DNA of 64,000 bases, taken from positions 85,066,249-85,130,248 of the forward strand of contig NC_079504.1 in NCBI RefSeq assembly GCF_030052815.1, written 5' to 3'. Both the position numbers and the translations under genes were made by a program. This document shows positions 23,157-33,724 of this stretch, one piece after another (within the stretch, counting starts at the first letter, position 1; every line of letters begins with the position of its first letter). A model generated the notes under the pieces. That model searched no databases, was not told the origin of the DNA, and saw only the letters and a program-made list of their open reading frames with translations. The stretch comes from Hevea brasiliensis (Eukaryota > Streptophyta > Magnoliopsida > Malpighiales > Euphorbiaceae).

Positions 23157-23996
23157 ATGCAATTATCTGCAGTGAAAACTCTGAATGGCTCTAATTTTGA
23201 TGATTGGAAAGAGTCTCTAAGCATGTACCTAGTAATAGCCCAACTGGATTTAGCCTTAAGAGTTGATGCACCTGCTGAACTTACTAATGAATCCACCATT
23301 GCTGAAAAGACTTACCATGAGAAGTGACAAAATTCTAATAGGGTTTGCTTAATGGTGATGAAGTATACTATAGATAAGTCCATAAGACAAGGTATTATTG
23401 ATAAGAAGACTGCTAAGAAATTTCTACAGGCTGTTGCCAAAAAGTTTAAAAAGTTTGACAAGGCTCAAAAGAGTCATTATCTTTCTTTACTGAAGCACAC
23501 CCAATATGATGGTTTCAGTGGTGTACGGGAACACATCATGACGCTTATAAGTTATTTCAACAAGCTCAAGTCTTTTGATCTTGATTTGGGAGAGAGTTTT
23601 CTAGTCTGGCTCATTCTTAAATCTCTTCCACCTCAATTCAAAATTCTTAAGACTTCTTACAACTCCCAACAAGGGGAGTGGACAGTAGATAAGTTGATAG
23701 CCATTGTGTGCTAAGAAGAGGAGTCTATGAGGAAAGGGACTACTACTTCTGTTAATTACGTTTTTAAAGGGTCTAGTAGCAAGACTAATGAGAAATTTCA
23801 GAAGGACAAGAAGGCTAAAGCTAAATTTGAGAACAAGAATGGTGGTAAGCATAATCATAATTTAACAATTAAGAAGAAGCCCTTCAAAGGCAAGTGCAAC
23901 TATTGCAAGAAGCTTGGCCATAAGTTAGAGGATTGTTTTAAGCTTAAGAAGAAGCATGAGAAAGAAGGGGTTCAAAAACATGAGGAAGCCAAGTGA
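23157..23996 (+). pseudogene. Copia element D gag with CCHC knuckle
   Basis: Copia gag forms the particle and binds element RNA. One frame runs from ATG 23157 (MQLSAVKTLNGSNFDDWKES, the usual Copia gag opening) to 23996, about 279 codons, with only two in-frame stops: TGA near 23326 (probably a W codon) and TAA at 23712-23714 (probably CAA). Middle motifs include KYTIDKSIRQGI and SYFNKLKSFDLDLGESFLVW. The zinc knuckle near 23900 is intact: CNYCKKLGHKLEDC. The basic linker before it is lysine-rich, as usual. Confidence 0.9.
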
Positions 23997-24292
23997 AAAG
24001 GAGAAGACAGTTTTAGGAGTAAATGGAGTTGCAGTAGTAGAACTCATAGGGACTGTTTCTTTGAATTTATCTTCTGGACATGTATTGGAATTAAATGATA
24101 CTGCTTATGTTCCTTCTTCAAGAAGAAATTTAATTTCCAGTTCTATTTTAGACAAGTGTGGTTATGTATTTCTTCAGGACAATGGAAAAATTATTGTTTA
24201 TTTTAAATATGATATTGTTGGTTCTACTGTTTTATGCAATAGTTTATACATGTTGGATTTAAATTCAATTCCTTTTCAATTTATTAAGTCAT
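23997..24292 (+). pseudogene. Copia element D protease remnant, active site deleted
   Basis: In another frame from the gag, VNGVAVVELIGTVSLNLSSG, then LNDTAYVPSSRRNLISSSIL, match the region just after the Copia protease active site. The catalytic D-S/T-G segment that should lie between the knuckle and this region is absent, so about 24000 is a deletion junction. The sequence ends at TAA near 24294. Confidence 0.8.
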
Positions 24293-25607
24293 AAAGCTAA
24301 ATTAGTTTAATTAATTGAGATTATGAAAATTAAATATAATTATTGAAAAGTCAAGTTATAATTATTAGAAACTTCAAAAGAATTACAAAATTGCCATTTT
24401 CACTTATTTACAAATATGCCATTGAATATTAAATTAATATATATCAATAATTGATCAAAGAATTCTGCCATCTTCTTCCTTGTTTCTGGTCCACCCATGC
24501 TTTCTTCCTTTTCTCTCTAAATTCTCCATTAAAACCCATAAGCCAAGCTTTGAAACCCTAAGTTTCAACCAAATTTTCCTTAGAAAATCCATAGCCAACC
24601 CTAAACCAAAGCTTAAATTGAAGAGAGCACCTAAGAAACCATAAAAATTTTGAAGTTAGAGCAAGAAGAAATTTCAGCCAAGAGGGTTCCATAAGGGGGA
24701 GTGAAGATTTAGTTGGATTGAAGGTTGATTTAGGCAAGGGAGAGTTTAAAGACAAGGTTAGTGCTAACAATTCTTATCAAATTTAAAGTTTTATGAATTT
24801 TTGTTAGGGTTTGATATAATTAGGAATTTTCTTATTTATGTCCTAAGAGATGCAATTGAATGTTTTTTTATAACTCTTGGATGTGTTAATCATTTGAGTA
24901 TGTTGAGAAGACATCAAATTGTTTGATGGAAAGTGAAGTAATGTTGTGAACTTGATTCTAGATAGCTTGAGTCTAGCATGGTTAATTGGCCATAAGTTGA
25001 TCTACATTGCTCCAATTGATGTGAGGCTAATCGAAGGTGAAATTTATGATATAAAGCTACATTTTTCATGAAGAGATCCTACCTAGAAAACCAACTTAGA
25101 GTGACCTAAAATTTGCCTAAATCCAGGTAACCAAAATCTGGACCTGGAAAAATAATCAAATGAACAATATTTATTCAAATGGCCATAACTTTGTGTAGTG
25201 AGGTCCAAATGACCTAATTCTTGAACCCATAGAAAAATTAGACATAGTAGAACAACTTTTATGAAGAACAGAAACCCAAATTCGGACCATAACCTATTCA
25301 AATTGCTAACCAAAATTAGCTCACCAAAACTGGCAGAACCAAATTTGCCCAGAAATTTTGGATAACGATCAATCCGGCCAGTTATGGTAAAAACGCCATA
25401 ACTTGAGCTACAAAACTCCTAATGGAGTGATTCAAAAAGATAATTAAAGAAAACTTATTAAGGAATAAATTTGATAAAGAGATTTTAGCCAAATTTTTAC
25501 TGTAGAAAGGTCCAATAGAATAGTAAACATAAGTGACCAAAACTGAAAATTTAAAATAACTTCCATTGGACTTTGAATTGAATTTGGCAACCAATGCCAA
25601 CACATAT
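24293..25607 (+). repeat. Gypsy LTR fragment
   Basis: Plus-oriented LTR sequence related to those of A and C, lacking both ends. It carries module anchors at 24991, 25184 and 25397 (spacing 193 and 213), matching the first three units of A's array (194, 213) and those of C (194, 211). It is bounded on the left by Copia element D and on the right by a Copia LTR start at 25608. Confidence 0.75.
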
Positions 25608-25765
25608 TGTTAGTAGTATACCCTAGAGCATATCATTTTATATATATTTTGTACATATTTTATTAATAAAAGGCAATTTTACTTTTCCATTTACATAATA
25701 TATTTATGTATAATTGAAAAGGTCCATTGATATTTTGTTAAAAATTCAATTCTTAAGATGTTAAG
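25608..25765 (+). repeat. Copia element E LTR, first part
   Basis: Starts TGTTAGTAGTATACCCTAGA and matches the start of the 3' LTR of Copia element G on the minus strand (from 56527 downwards). It breaks at 25765, where element C begins, and continues at 36862. CATAT at 25603-25607 is the candidate target duplication, but the other end of E is not in view. Confidence 0.88.
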
Positions 25766-28700
25766 TGTAACATCCTCACTTTAGCTAGTCCGTACAGTCC
25801 ACTGTTCTATTGACCAATGTCGGTCTGGACAGCTAGAACATCCGGAAAAATATTTAAACTAAAGTGAAGAATCATAATTAACTCAAATATTAATAAGAAA
25901 AATTTAGAAAAAATTTTAAAAATAAAATACAACCAAGTTAAATGAGCCGGTGCCCTAGCGATGGGTAACCTAGTGAGAAGTTGCGATTCTCGCAACTAGG
26001 AGCACTAGACCCAGGGAAAAAATTATAAAATAATTATTGGGACTCCAGAGAAGGGTTATTGAGGTTATTATGGCATTAGAATGCCAAGAAAATACTTAAA
26101 AAAAATATTTCTATCGGTATAGACAATTTTGGCTCGTTAAGCCAAACGGAGGGCATTTTGGTCATTTCATCTTCAGAAATGATTTTTGGCCAACTTGTTC
26201 AGTTAAATAAATAATTTATATAACATAAAATATGAATAAATGTGTTAAAAATTTAATTGCAATTAAATAGACAAGAAATGGAGAGAAAATGAAAGAAAAT
26301 GGACTTATGACATCATAATGATGTCATTAAGATTCTCCCGACCAACCCAATATGGACACATGGCATAAACTTATTTTAAAGAGACAAAATGGGCTGAAAA
26401 TGAACAAAAATTCAGATCTCTCTCTCCCTTTCTTCTTCCTTGCCGTGACCCTCCTCCACAACCACCATTTTCAAGCTTTTTCAAAGCATGATTTCACTAA
26501 TTTCTACCTAACAAAACCCTATACTCCCAACACAAAAAAGTGTTCTTGCATCTTGGTGATTCCTTTGGGAGCAAAAAGAAGAGGAAAATAAGAACCCTAG
26601 CAAGTGGGGAAACTTCACTCCATAAAGGTTGGTGACCTAACCTTAGTTTTCACCTTAAATTCATGTTAAGGACTATGTATGAGTGCAATTTATAAAGAAA
26701 ATTTATCGAATACCATTTATATGCCAACCCATAATTTTCTGCAGCCATGGTTAGGGCAAGATTGTGCTGATTTTAATGAAGTTAAAAGGGTAGTATGGCT
26801 TCCCATAATATGCATCTTGTAAGTGAAGTGATGAAATGCAATGATAATGCATAGTTTTGTAATGTTGAGTTAGGGTTTGGGGTGGAAAAATGAGACTTTG
26901 ACCATGTGATGATGGAAGTAGGTTTTAATGGTCAATTAGTAACCATTTGGTTTGGTTTGAATAAAAAATGAAGTGAATTGTGTAGTGGGATTTGGGTTTG
27001 GTGTGGCTGCCCTTGGTGACCTGTAGGATTGGACATGAGTCCAGCAGGTTTGGGCAGCAATAACTTAAATTGTAGAGGATCAATTGGTGCAAGGCCAATT
27101 GGACATGAAACTAGACACATAATGGCACAACTTTGGTGAAGAAACCATGCTCAGAAAACCAAACCAATTTGACCAAAAGTTTGCCCTAATTCGGGTGACC
27201 TGCATTCTGCCTGGGCAAAATGACTAAATGAATAGTGTTTAGTAATTTGGCCATAACTCAGTGTAGAAAGGTCCAATTGACCTGACATTTTACCAGCAAT
27301 AAGCTGAGATATAGACCAACAACTTTCATGAAGAAACCTAACCCAAATTATGACCAGAACATATTCAAAAAGTGAGTTACAGTCACTATTTCATGTACTG
27401 TAGATTTGGTCAATCCAGAAATTCTAAAAAAATTTCAATCTGGCCAGTTGTGGTTTTTAGGCCATAACTTGAGCTACAAAACTCCAAATGGAGTGATTCA
27501 AAAAATGAAATGCAACTAGACAAAATAAGGAACAACTTTCATGTTGATCATTTTGCCAAATTCTCACTATAAAAATGACTAATGGAACAATAAAAATAAA
27601 GTATGAAAACTGAAAATTTTGTCCAATTAACATTAACTTTAGAAATGGTATTGGCAATCAATACCAACAAATTTATAATGTAAAATGTGGTATGTTGGGA
27701 GTATTAGAACCAATGTACCTATTGTCTATGCAAAAGTCAACATTTTTGTTGACTAATGAATGGAGTAGTAACACTAAAACTTAAATTTCAAAAATTGTGA
27801 AACTTAAAAGTGTAATATGCCCTAGTATATCTAACAAGATTGGTTTGGATAGCTTGGCATGCCAATAGGGTTCTGTTAGCAGTACTACATATGGCTTCAT
27901 GCCATTCTGTGTTTCATGGCTTCCCATGCCATTCTGTGACATAATAGCCTTTGGCTATGTTATTTGAGTTAATATACTTGAGTTTTCACCCTTATGATTA
28001 TTACAGCTTATTAGCTGTTCTGTTGCACACCGAGAGACACAATGTGATCGATGTTGTGATGGTACGAGGTACTTAGTACCCAGTGCCAGTTTACCCGTTT
28101 ATCCAGTCCAGTGAACTAGTATGGGCTATTTGGGCAATGATAATAAACCTTACAAAATTTTAAACGAATAATACTGCAAATAATATCAGAAATTAAGTCT
28201 ATCAAAAAATGTAAACATACATTCTGCATACTTATTTTTATTTTATTTTATATTGTCACTACTAAGCAGAATTGCTTAGCGCGTCACTTTTGCCATGCGC
28301 AGGTACTGGAGACCTAGCTGGGGAGCCCAGCAGACATCAAACAGTGTGAGCCTTCAGAGCTGCATCCAGAGTCCAGAGTCACCTCACATCTGCACTGCAT
28401 ATGGTAGGACACTAGGATTTTGGGTAGCATTTTGTATTTTGTATTTTGTATTAGTTTTGGGATTGTAATTATAAACTCTTGAAATTATTTGATGATGTAA
28501 ATATATGAAATTTCATATTATTGATATTTTCTATATATTATGTTGAGAAATATTTATGAATGTGCTTCCAGTAATGAAGTAAAAAGAAAAATTTCTGAAA
28601 ATAGTGTTGTGATTTGAGATTGAGATTTTGAGATTGACTTGAATGTGTATAATATAGTTTGGATTTGGAAATTATATTAGAAGTGTTTTTAAACAGGTTT

Positions 28701-28885
28701 AAAAGAACTATTTTTCTAATTTACAATGCACTGTTGAATTTTCTATAAAATTTATAAAAATTCAAATTTATCAAAAAAAAATAAATGAAAAAAAAGGGAT
28801 AAATTGTAATTGAAACAAGAATTGGTACTCCAAAGACACCGAGTGGCATAACTTGCTGCTACACCGTAGACGGTAAGGTGTCATA
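25766..28885 (+). repeat. Element C 5' LTR (3120 bp)
   Basis: Begins TGTAACATCCTCACTTTAGC and ends GGTGTCATA, where the 3' LTR ends GGTGTCACA, so the terminal CA has mutated to TA here. It has module anchors at 27058, 27252 and 27463 (spacing 194 and 211) and a stem-loop at 28262-28279. Confidence 0.95.
28262..28279 (+). other. LTR stem-loop, element C 5' LTR
   Basis: CTAAGCA and TGCTTAG form a perfect 7-bp stem. The 3' LTR copy at 36227-36244 keeps the same stem with one loop change. It is followed by a second potential stem and then GCGCAGGTACTGGAGACC. Confidence 0.62.
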
Positions 28886-28890
28886 TTTAG

Positions 28891-28901
28891 TGGTATCGAG
28901 C
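28891..28901 (+). other. Primer-binding site of element C
   Basis: TGGTATCGAGC, the initiator-Met tRNA match with one A lost, five bases after the LTR end. Priming would probably be impaired. Confidence 0.85.
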
Positions 28902-29016
28902 ATCGATTTAGGCATTTTGGGCCTAGATAGAGTGCATACCATTGCATTGCATTTGTAAGTGTTGAGGTGACACTGATGCAGATCTGTTTGTTTTTTTTTA
29001 TTATTTTGAATAGGAT

Positions 29017-30080
29017 ATGGATCCTGCTTCTCAAAGAGCAGTTGATGAAGAGGTGGAGAGTTGTGCTCCACCAATGGTTGAATCTGGGGGCAAGGGAGAA
29101 TCTACTCCACCAGCAGCTAAGGCACTGGCCTAACCTCAGTTTGCTTTATTTAAGCAAATGACCGAATTCTACTGGCAAATGATGGGGGCAATTCCACCAC
29201 CACAACCACAGCCACAACCTCCACCAATACCACAGAAGTCCCATCTGGAGAAATTGTAAAACATGGGGTCAGACTTCTTTGGGAAGAGGGAGGATGATCC
29301 CATGGCCACGTAAAACTGGTTGGATAGAACCATCGAGTGCTAAAATAGCTAACTGCACTCGAGCGTAACTGGTGGGTGTTGTGTCCCTACTTCAGGATGA
29401 TGCATATCAGTGGTGGGACACAGTAACTGTTGAGGTGCAACCGGAATGGATCACCTGGGAATTTTTACTCACAGAGTTCAGGAAAAAATATGTTAGCAAG
29501 GTGTATTTAGAAGAGCGAAGAAGAGAATTTATCAGTATGAAATAGAGGCAATTGTCAGTGGTTGAGTATGAGTGTGAGTTTGTCAGACTGAGTCGATATG
29601 GGAGGGAGATAGTCCCTACAGAGGTAGAGAGGTGCAGAAGGTTTGAAGAAGGACTCAATGACAATATCAAAGTTATGATTACGGCATTGGAAATCACAGA
29701 TTTTGCTAAGCTAGTAGATGCTGCATCAAAAGTGGAAACGATCCGAATAAATGAACAAAATAGAAGGGAAAGACAGCAAAAGAGGGGTCCGGGTCACCCA
29801 GGTATTTTTCTCGCTCCTAGTAAGAAGAGTAAGGTTCCTCCTGCTCAGAGTTCAGGACCACCACAGTGGTCGTGGTCGCCTCAAGGGCCTGCACTACGCT
29901 CACACCTAGAGAGGCCACCCACACCATCGTGGGCAACTCTCCGTGGATGTTATTTAGGGACCAGCCCAAAGATCTTTTGCCCACAAGACTGGCTGGTGGC
30001 ATAAGGGGGATTGTTGGCGAATGACCGGTGCATGCTTACGGTGTGGATCTACAGAACATCAGATCAAGAATTGTCCGAAG
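29017..30080 (+). pseudogene. Element C gag with zinc knuckle (decayed)
   Basis: Opens at ATG 29017 (MDPASQRAVDEEVESCAPP), very close to element B. There are in-frame stops in the first 100 codons, a deletion-type frame break near 29340, and a TAG in ISMK*RQLS where B has CAG. The core is DAYQWWDTVTVEV, ITWEFLLTEFRKKYVSKVY, then GLNDNIKVMITALEITDF. The knuckle at about 30030-30075 is complete: CLRCGSTEHQIKNC (C-x2-C-x4-H-x4-C). It would package element RNA; it is not translatable in full. Confidence 0.92.
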
Positions 30081-30860
30081 AGGACTACTATAGTTGCTCC
30101 AACACAAGCTGATAGACCTGCTCCTGTACCACAAAGGGGTAGGAAGCCCGGTAAATTTGAGGCAGCTGGTCCATCACTGAGGCCTGTATCCGAGTCAGCT
30201 AAGAGGCAAGAGACTAGAGTACCTGCCAGGGCCTATGCCATTAGAGCTCAGGAGGAGCAAGATGCCCCGGATGTCATCAGGGGTACGTTTTCCCTCTACA
30301 ACACTTTTGTGCATGCATTGGTGGATCCAAGATCCACTCATTCCTATATTTGCATCAAACTACCCATAGAGAGGGGAGTTCTAGTAGAGGAGAGTGATCA
30401 AGGCATTCTGGTCACAAATCCACTAGGCCACAGTGTGGTAGTGAATAAAGTATATAAAGGTTGCCCATTGAGGATTCAAGGGTATGAATTCTCGGCAGAC
30501 CTAATTGAATTGCCCTTCCACGAGTTTGACGTGATTTTGGGTATGGACTGGTTGTCACGTCATTAGGCAATAGTTGATTGCAAATTGAAGAGGATTTCTC
30601 TGAAAACTTCTGAGTGTAATGAGATTACTGTTGTGGGTGAAAGGACAGATTTTTTGTCCAATGTTATCTCAGCCACGGTTGCAAGAAGATTGATGAGAAA
30701 AGGCTGTGAAGCTTACCTGGCACATGTGGTTGATACTAGGCAAGCTAAGCCAAAATTGTGTGATATACCCATAGTAAAAGACTTCCCAGATGTATTTCCT
30801 GAAGAGTTGTCTGGTTTACCACCAGAAAGGGAAGTCGAGTTTGCTATTGAGGTAATGCCG
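30081..30860 (+). pseudogene. Element C aspartic protease (decayed)
   Basis: Reads through YNTFVHALVDPRSTHSYI, GHSVVVNKVYKGCPLRIQGY and FHEFDVILGMDWLSRH, then TAG where A has a glutamine codon. The active-site glycine of the DPGS motif is arginine (GGA to AGA type change), as in element B. The linker PIVKDFPDVFPEELSGLPPE leads to RT. A protease with this substitution is expected to be weak or dead. Confidence 0.88.
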
Positions 30861-32130
30861 TACAAAGACCCATTTCTATTGCTCCTTATAGGATGGCATC
30901 CTCGAATTGAAGGAGTTGAAAATTCGCCATGGAGTTACTCGATAAGGGGTTCATATGCCCCAGTGTGTCACCATGGGGAGCTCCAGTGCTATTTGTGAAG
31001 AAGAAGGATGGAACTTTGAGATTGTGTATTGACTACCGGTAGTTGAACAAAGTAACTGTGAAGAATAAATATCCATTGCCCAGAATTGATGATTTGTTTG
31101 ATCAGTTGAAGGGAGCCGGTGTATTTTCAAAAATTGATCTCAGATCAGGGTATCATCAGTTGAGGGTGAAGGATGCAGATGTGTCAAAAATTACATTCAG
31201 AACCCGGTATGGGCACTATGAATTTCTAGTGATGCCGTTTGGGTTAACAAATGCACCAGCAGGATTTATGGACCTTATGAATCGTATCTTCCATCCATAC
31301 ATAGATCGATTTGTAGTGGTCTTTATTGATGATATTTTGGTGTATTCCAAGACCAGGGAAGAACATGATGAACATTTGAGGATTGTTCTGCAAACCCTGC
31401 GAGAAAAGAAGCTGTATGCTAAGCTGTCTAAGTGTGACTTCTAGATGAGTGAAATCTCCTTTCTTGGACACATAATATCAGTTGAGGGGATTAGAGTGGA
31501 TCCCAAAAAGATAGAAGCAGTGATGGAATGGAAGCCTCCCAGAAATACAACTGAGGTCAGAAGTTTCTTGGGGCTAGCTGGGTATTACAGAAGATTTGTG
31601 AAGGGGTTCTCTCTTATACCGCTCCAATGACTAAGTTGTTGCACAAGAATGTGAAATTCACTGAACGACAAGTGCCAAGCCAGTTTTGAGAGGCTGAAGG
31701 CTATGTTGACAGAAGCACAAATGTTAACACAGCCAGTGTCGGGAAAAGACTTTGTGGTCTATAATGATGCCTCGCACAATGGGCTAAGGTGTGTATTGAT
31801 GTAAGAGGGGAAAGTGGTCGCCTATGCTTCTAAGAAGTTAAAGCCATATGAACAGAACTACCCTACTCATGATCTGGAGTTAGCAGCAATTATCTTTGCA
31901 CTGAAGATATGGAGGCATTATTTATATGGTGAAAAATGCTACATTTATACAGACTCACAAGAGTCTAAAATATTTGCCAACCCAAAAGAGCTCAATCTTA
32001 GACAGAGGCAAAGGGATTGAGTTCCTAAAGGACTATGATTGTGTGATAGATTATCATCCTGGGAAGGCAAATGTAGTTGCTGATGCTTTAAGCAGGAAGT
32101 CCATCACAGCTTTAAGATCACTAAATGCTT
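30861..32130 (+). pseudogene. Element C reverse transcriptase and RNase H (decayed)
   Basis: A frame break lies near 30860-30960. Then CIDYR followed by TAG (31040-31042), [51 protein letters not shown] and [12 protein letters not shown], so the catalytic DD is intact. A second TAG (31442-31444) follows KCDF. The thumb [20 protein letters not shown] is conserved. Frame breaks near 31620-31660 lead into RNase H: NDASHNGL, a TAA near 31801, [30 protein letters not shown], and after another break [18 protein letters not shown]. Confidence 0.93.
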
Positions 32131-33713
32131 GTCTGTCCTTAGCTCAATATGGAGCTATTTTGGCTGAGTTACAAGTGAGGCCAAACCTGCTACAGCAGAT
32201 ACAAGATGGACAGAAGGCATATGAAAAATTAATAGCCATTGTGGGTAAAATTCCAGAGGGAAAGGAAACTGAATATGAGGTGGAAGCAGATGGGTGTCTG
32301 TACTAAGGAGGAAGAGTGTGAGTACTAGATGATGGGGAATCAAGACTAATATTCAAAGAAGCACACACTAGTGTTTATGCTATGCACCCGGGAAGCACGA
32401 AAATGTATAATGATTTGAAGCCTCATTATTGGTGGCCTGGTATGAAGAGGGATATAGCTGACTATGTGACTAAGTGTTTAACATGTCAGCAAGTTAAAGC
32501 AGAACATAAAGTTCTATCGGGATTGCTATAGCCTATAAGCATACTTGAATGGAAATGGGACCAGGTCACTATGGATTTTGTTAGTGGTCTACCTCTCACC
32601 CAGAAGAAGCATGATGCAGTGTGGGTGATAGTGGATAGATTGATGAAGTCAGCGCATTTTCTGCCAGTTAGGACTGACTACTCACTGGAGAAGCTAGCAG
32701 AATTGTATATCAGTGAGATAGTTAGACTGCATGGAATCCCACTTTCCATCATATCTGATCGAGACCCAAGGTTTACATCGAGATTCTGGAAAAAGTTACA
32801 AGAAGCCTTGGGCACACAACTCCGTTTTAGCACGGCTTTTCATCCCCAGACAGATGGACAGTCAGAACGAGTAATCCAGGTAAACCTGAAAACTAATTGA
32901 ATTTTCATAGTTAATAAATTGAAATGATAATAATAATGTGAATTATGTGATAGATCCTGGAGGATATGCTAAGGAGTTGTGTCATTGAGTTTGAGGAGAG
33001 TTGGGATTGATACCTCCCACTAGCAGAATTCGCATATAACAATAGCTACCAAGCTAGCATTCAAATGGCTCCGTATGAAGCACTGTATGGGAGGAAATAT
33101 AGAACCCAAGAGTGTTGGACTGAATTGGGCGAAGATAAGCTGGAAGGACTATACCTGGTGAAACAGACTGAGGAAAAAATGAAGATAATAAAATCTAACT
33201 TGAAGGTTGCCTCAGATAGATGTAAATCATATGTCGACTTGAAGAGAAAAGAGATAGAGTATGCAGTTGGTGATAAAGTGTTTCTCAAAGTCTCACCATG
33301 GAAGAAAGTACTGAGGTTTGGAAGGAAGGGTAAGTTAAGCCCTAGGTTCATTGGCCCATATGAAGTTATTGAACGTGTGGGACCAGTGGCCTATCGGCTA
33401 GCTTTACCACCAGAACTGGATAAAATTCACAATGTATTCATGCCTCTATGCTGAGAAGATATCGCTCAGACCCTTCACATTTCATTTCCATGGAAGAGAT
33501 TGAAATCAACCAGACTTGACATATACAGAAGAACCTATACAGATCCTAGCTTAGGAAGTGAAGGAACTGAGAAATAAACAAATTCCACTTATGAAAGTAC
33601 TTTGGAGGCACCACAACACTGAAGAGGCAACTTGGGAAAGTGAAGAGACGATGAGGCAACAGTTCTCTCAACTGTTTGCGTCAGGTAAATTTCGAGGACG
33701 AAATTTTTATTAG
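32131..33713 (+). pseudogene. Element C integrase and chromodomain (decayed)
   Basis: Zinc region [20 protein letters not shown], then [13 protein letters not shown]. The core has all three catalytic positions: the D in [15 protein letters not shown], the D in [12 protein letters not shown], and the E in [10 protein letters not shown] 74-nt GT..AG segment follows at 32880. Then ILEDMLRSCVIEFEESWD with a stop, EFAYNNSYQASIQMAPYEAL, KVFLKVSPWKKVLRFGRKGK and IGPYEVIERVGPVAYRL. After a frame break near 33440 comes the chromodomain (VLWRHHNTEEATWESEE), ending SGKFRGRNFY and TAG 33711-33713. The organisation is the same as in element A. Confidence 0.93.
32880..32953 (+). other. Putative 74-nt intron in integrase of element C
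   Basis: CAG|GTAAACCTG opens it and GTGATAG|ATCCTGG closes it, in phase 0 between VIQ and ILEDML. It is AT-rich with TAATAATAAT-like sequence before the acceptor. Removing it restores the conserved protein spacing. The position is identical to that in element A. Confidence 0.62.
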
Positions 33714-33723
33714 AGGGGAAGAG
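33712..33723 (+). other. Polypurine tract of element C
   Basis: AGAGGGGAAGAG, immediately before T and the TGTAACATCC that opens the 3' LTR. It overlaps the end of the stop codon. Confidence 0.88.
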
Positions 33724-33724
33724 T

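Larger units (their letters stand above)
21751..24292 (+). mobile_element. Element D: truncated Ty1/copia retrotransposon
   Basis: A Copia element with the end of its 5' LTR (CA at 22232), a PBS two bases later, a leader of about 0.9 kb, gag with a zinc knuckle, and a protease remnant. It stops at about 24292, where gypsy LTR sequence takes over; integrase, RT and the 3' LTR are missing. The 5' LTR start is uncertain; 21751 (TGTTAAACTT) is a guess from the TG and the position of the TATA-like box. Confidence 0.75.

Noticed and set aside
26352..26591. A 79-codon frame, conserved at 34303-34551, with a signal-peptide-like stretch
   Set aside because: It is in both LTRs of element C only because LTRs are copies of each other. 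Element B has the same LTR region without an equivalent open frame that I could confirm, so coding is not supported.
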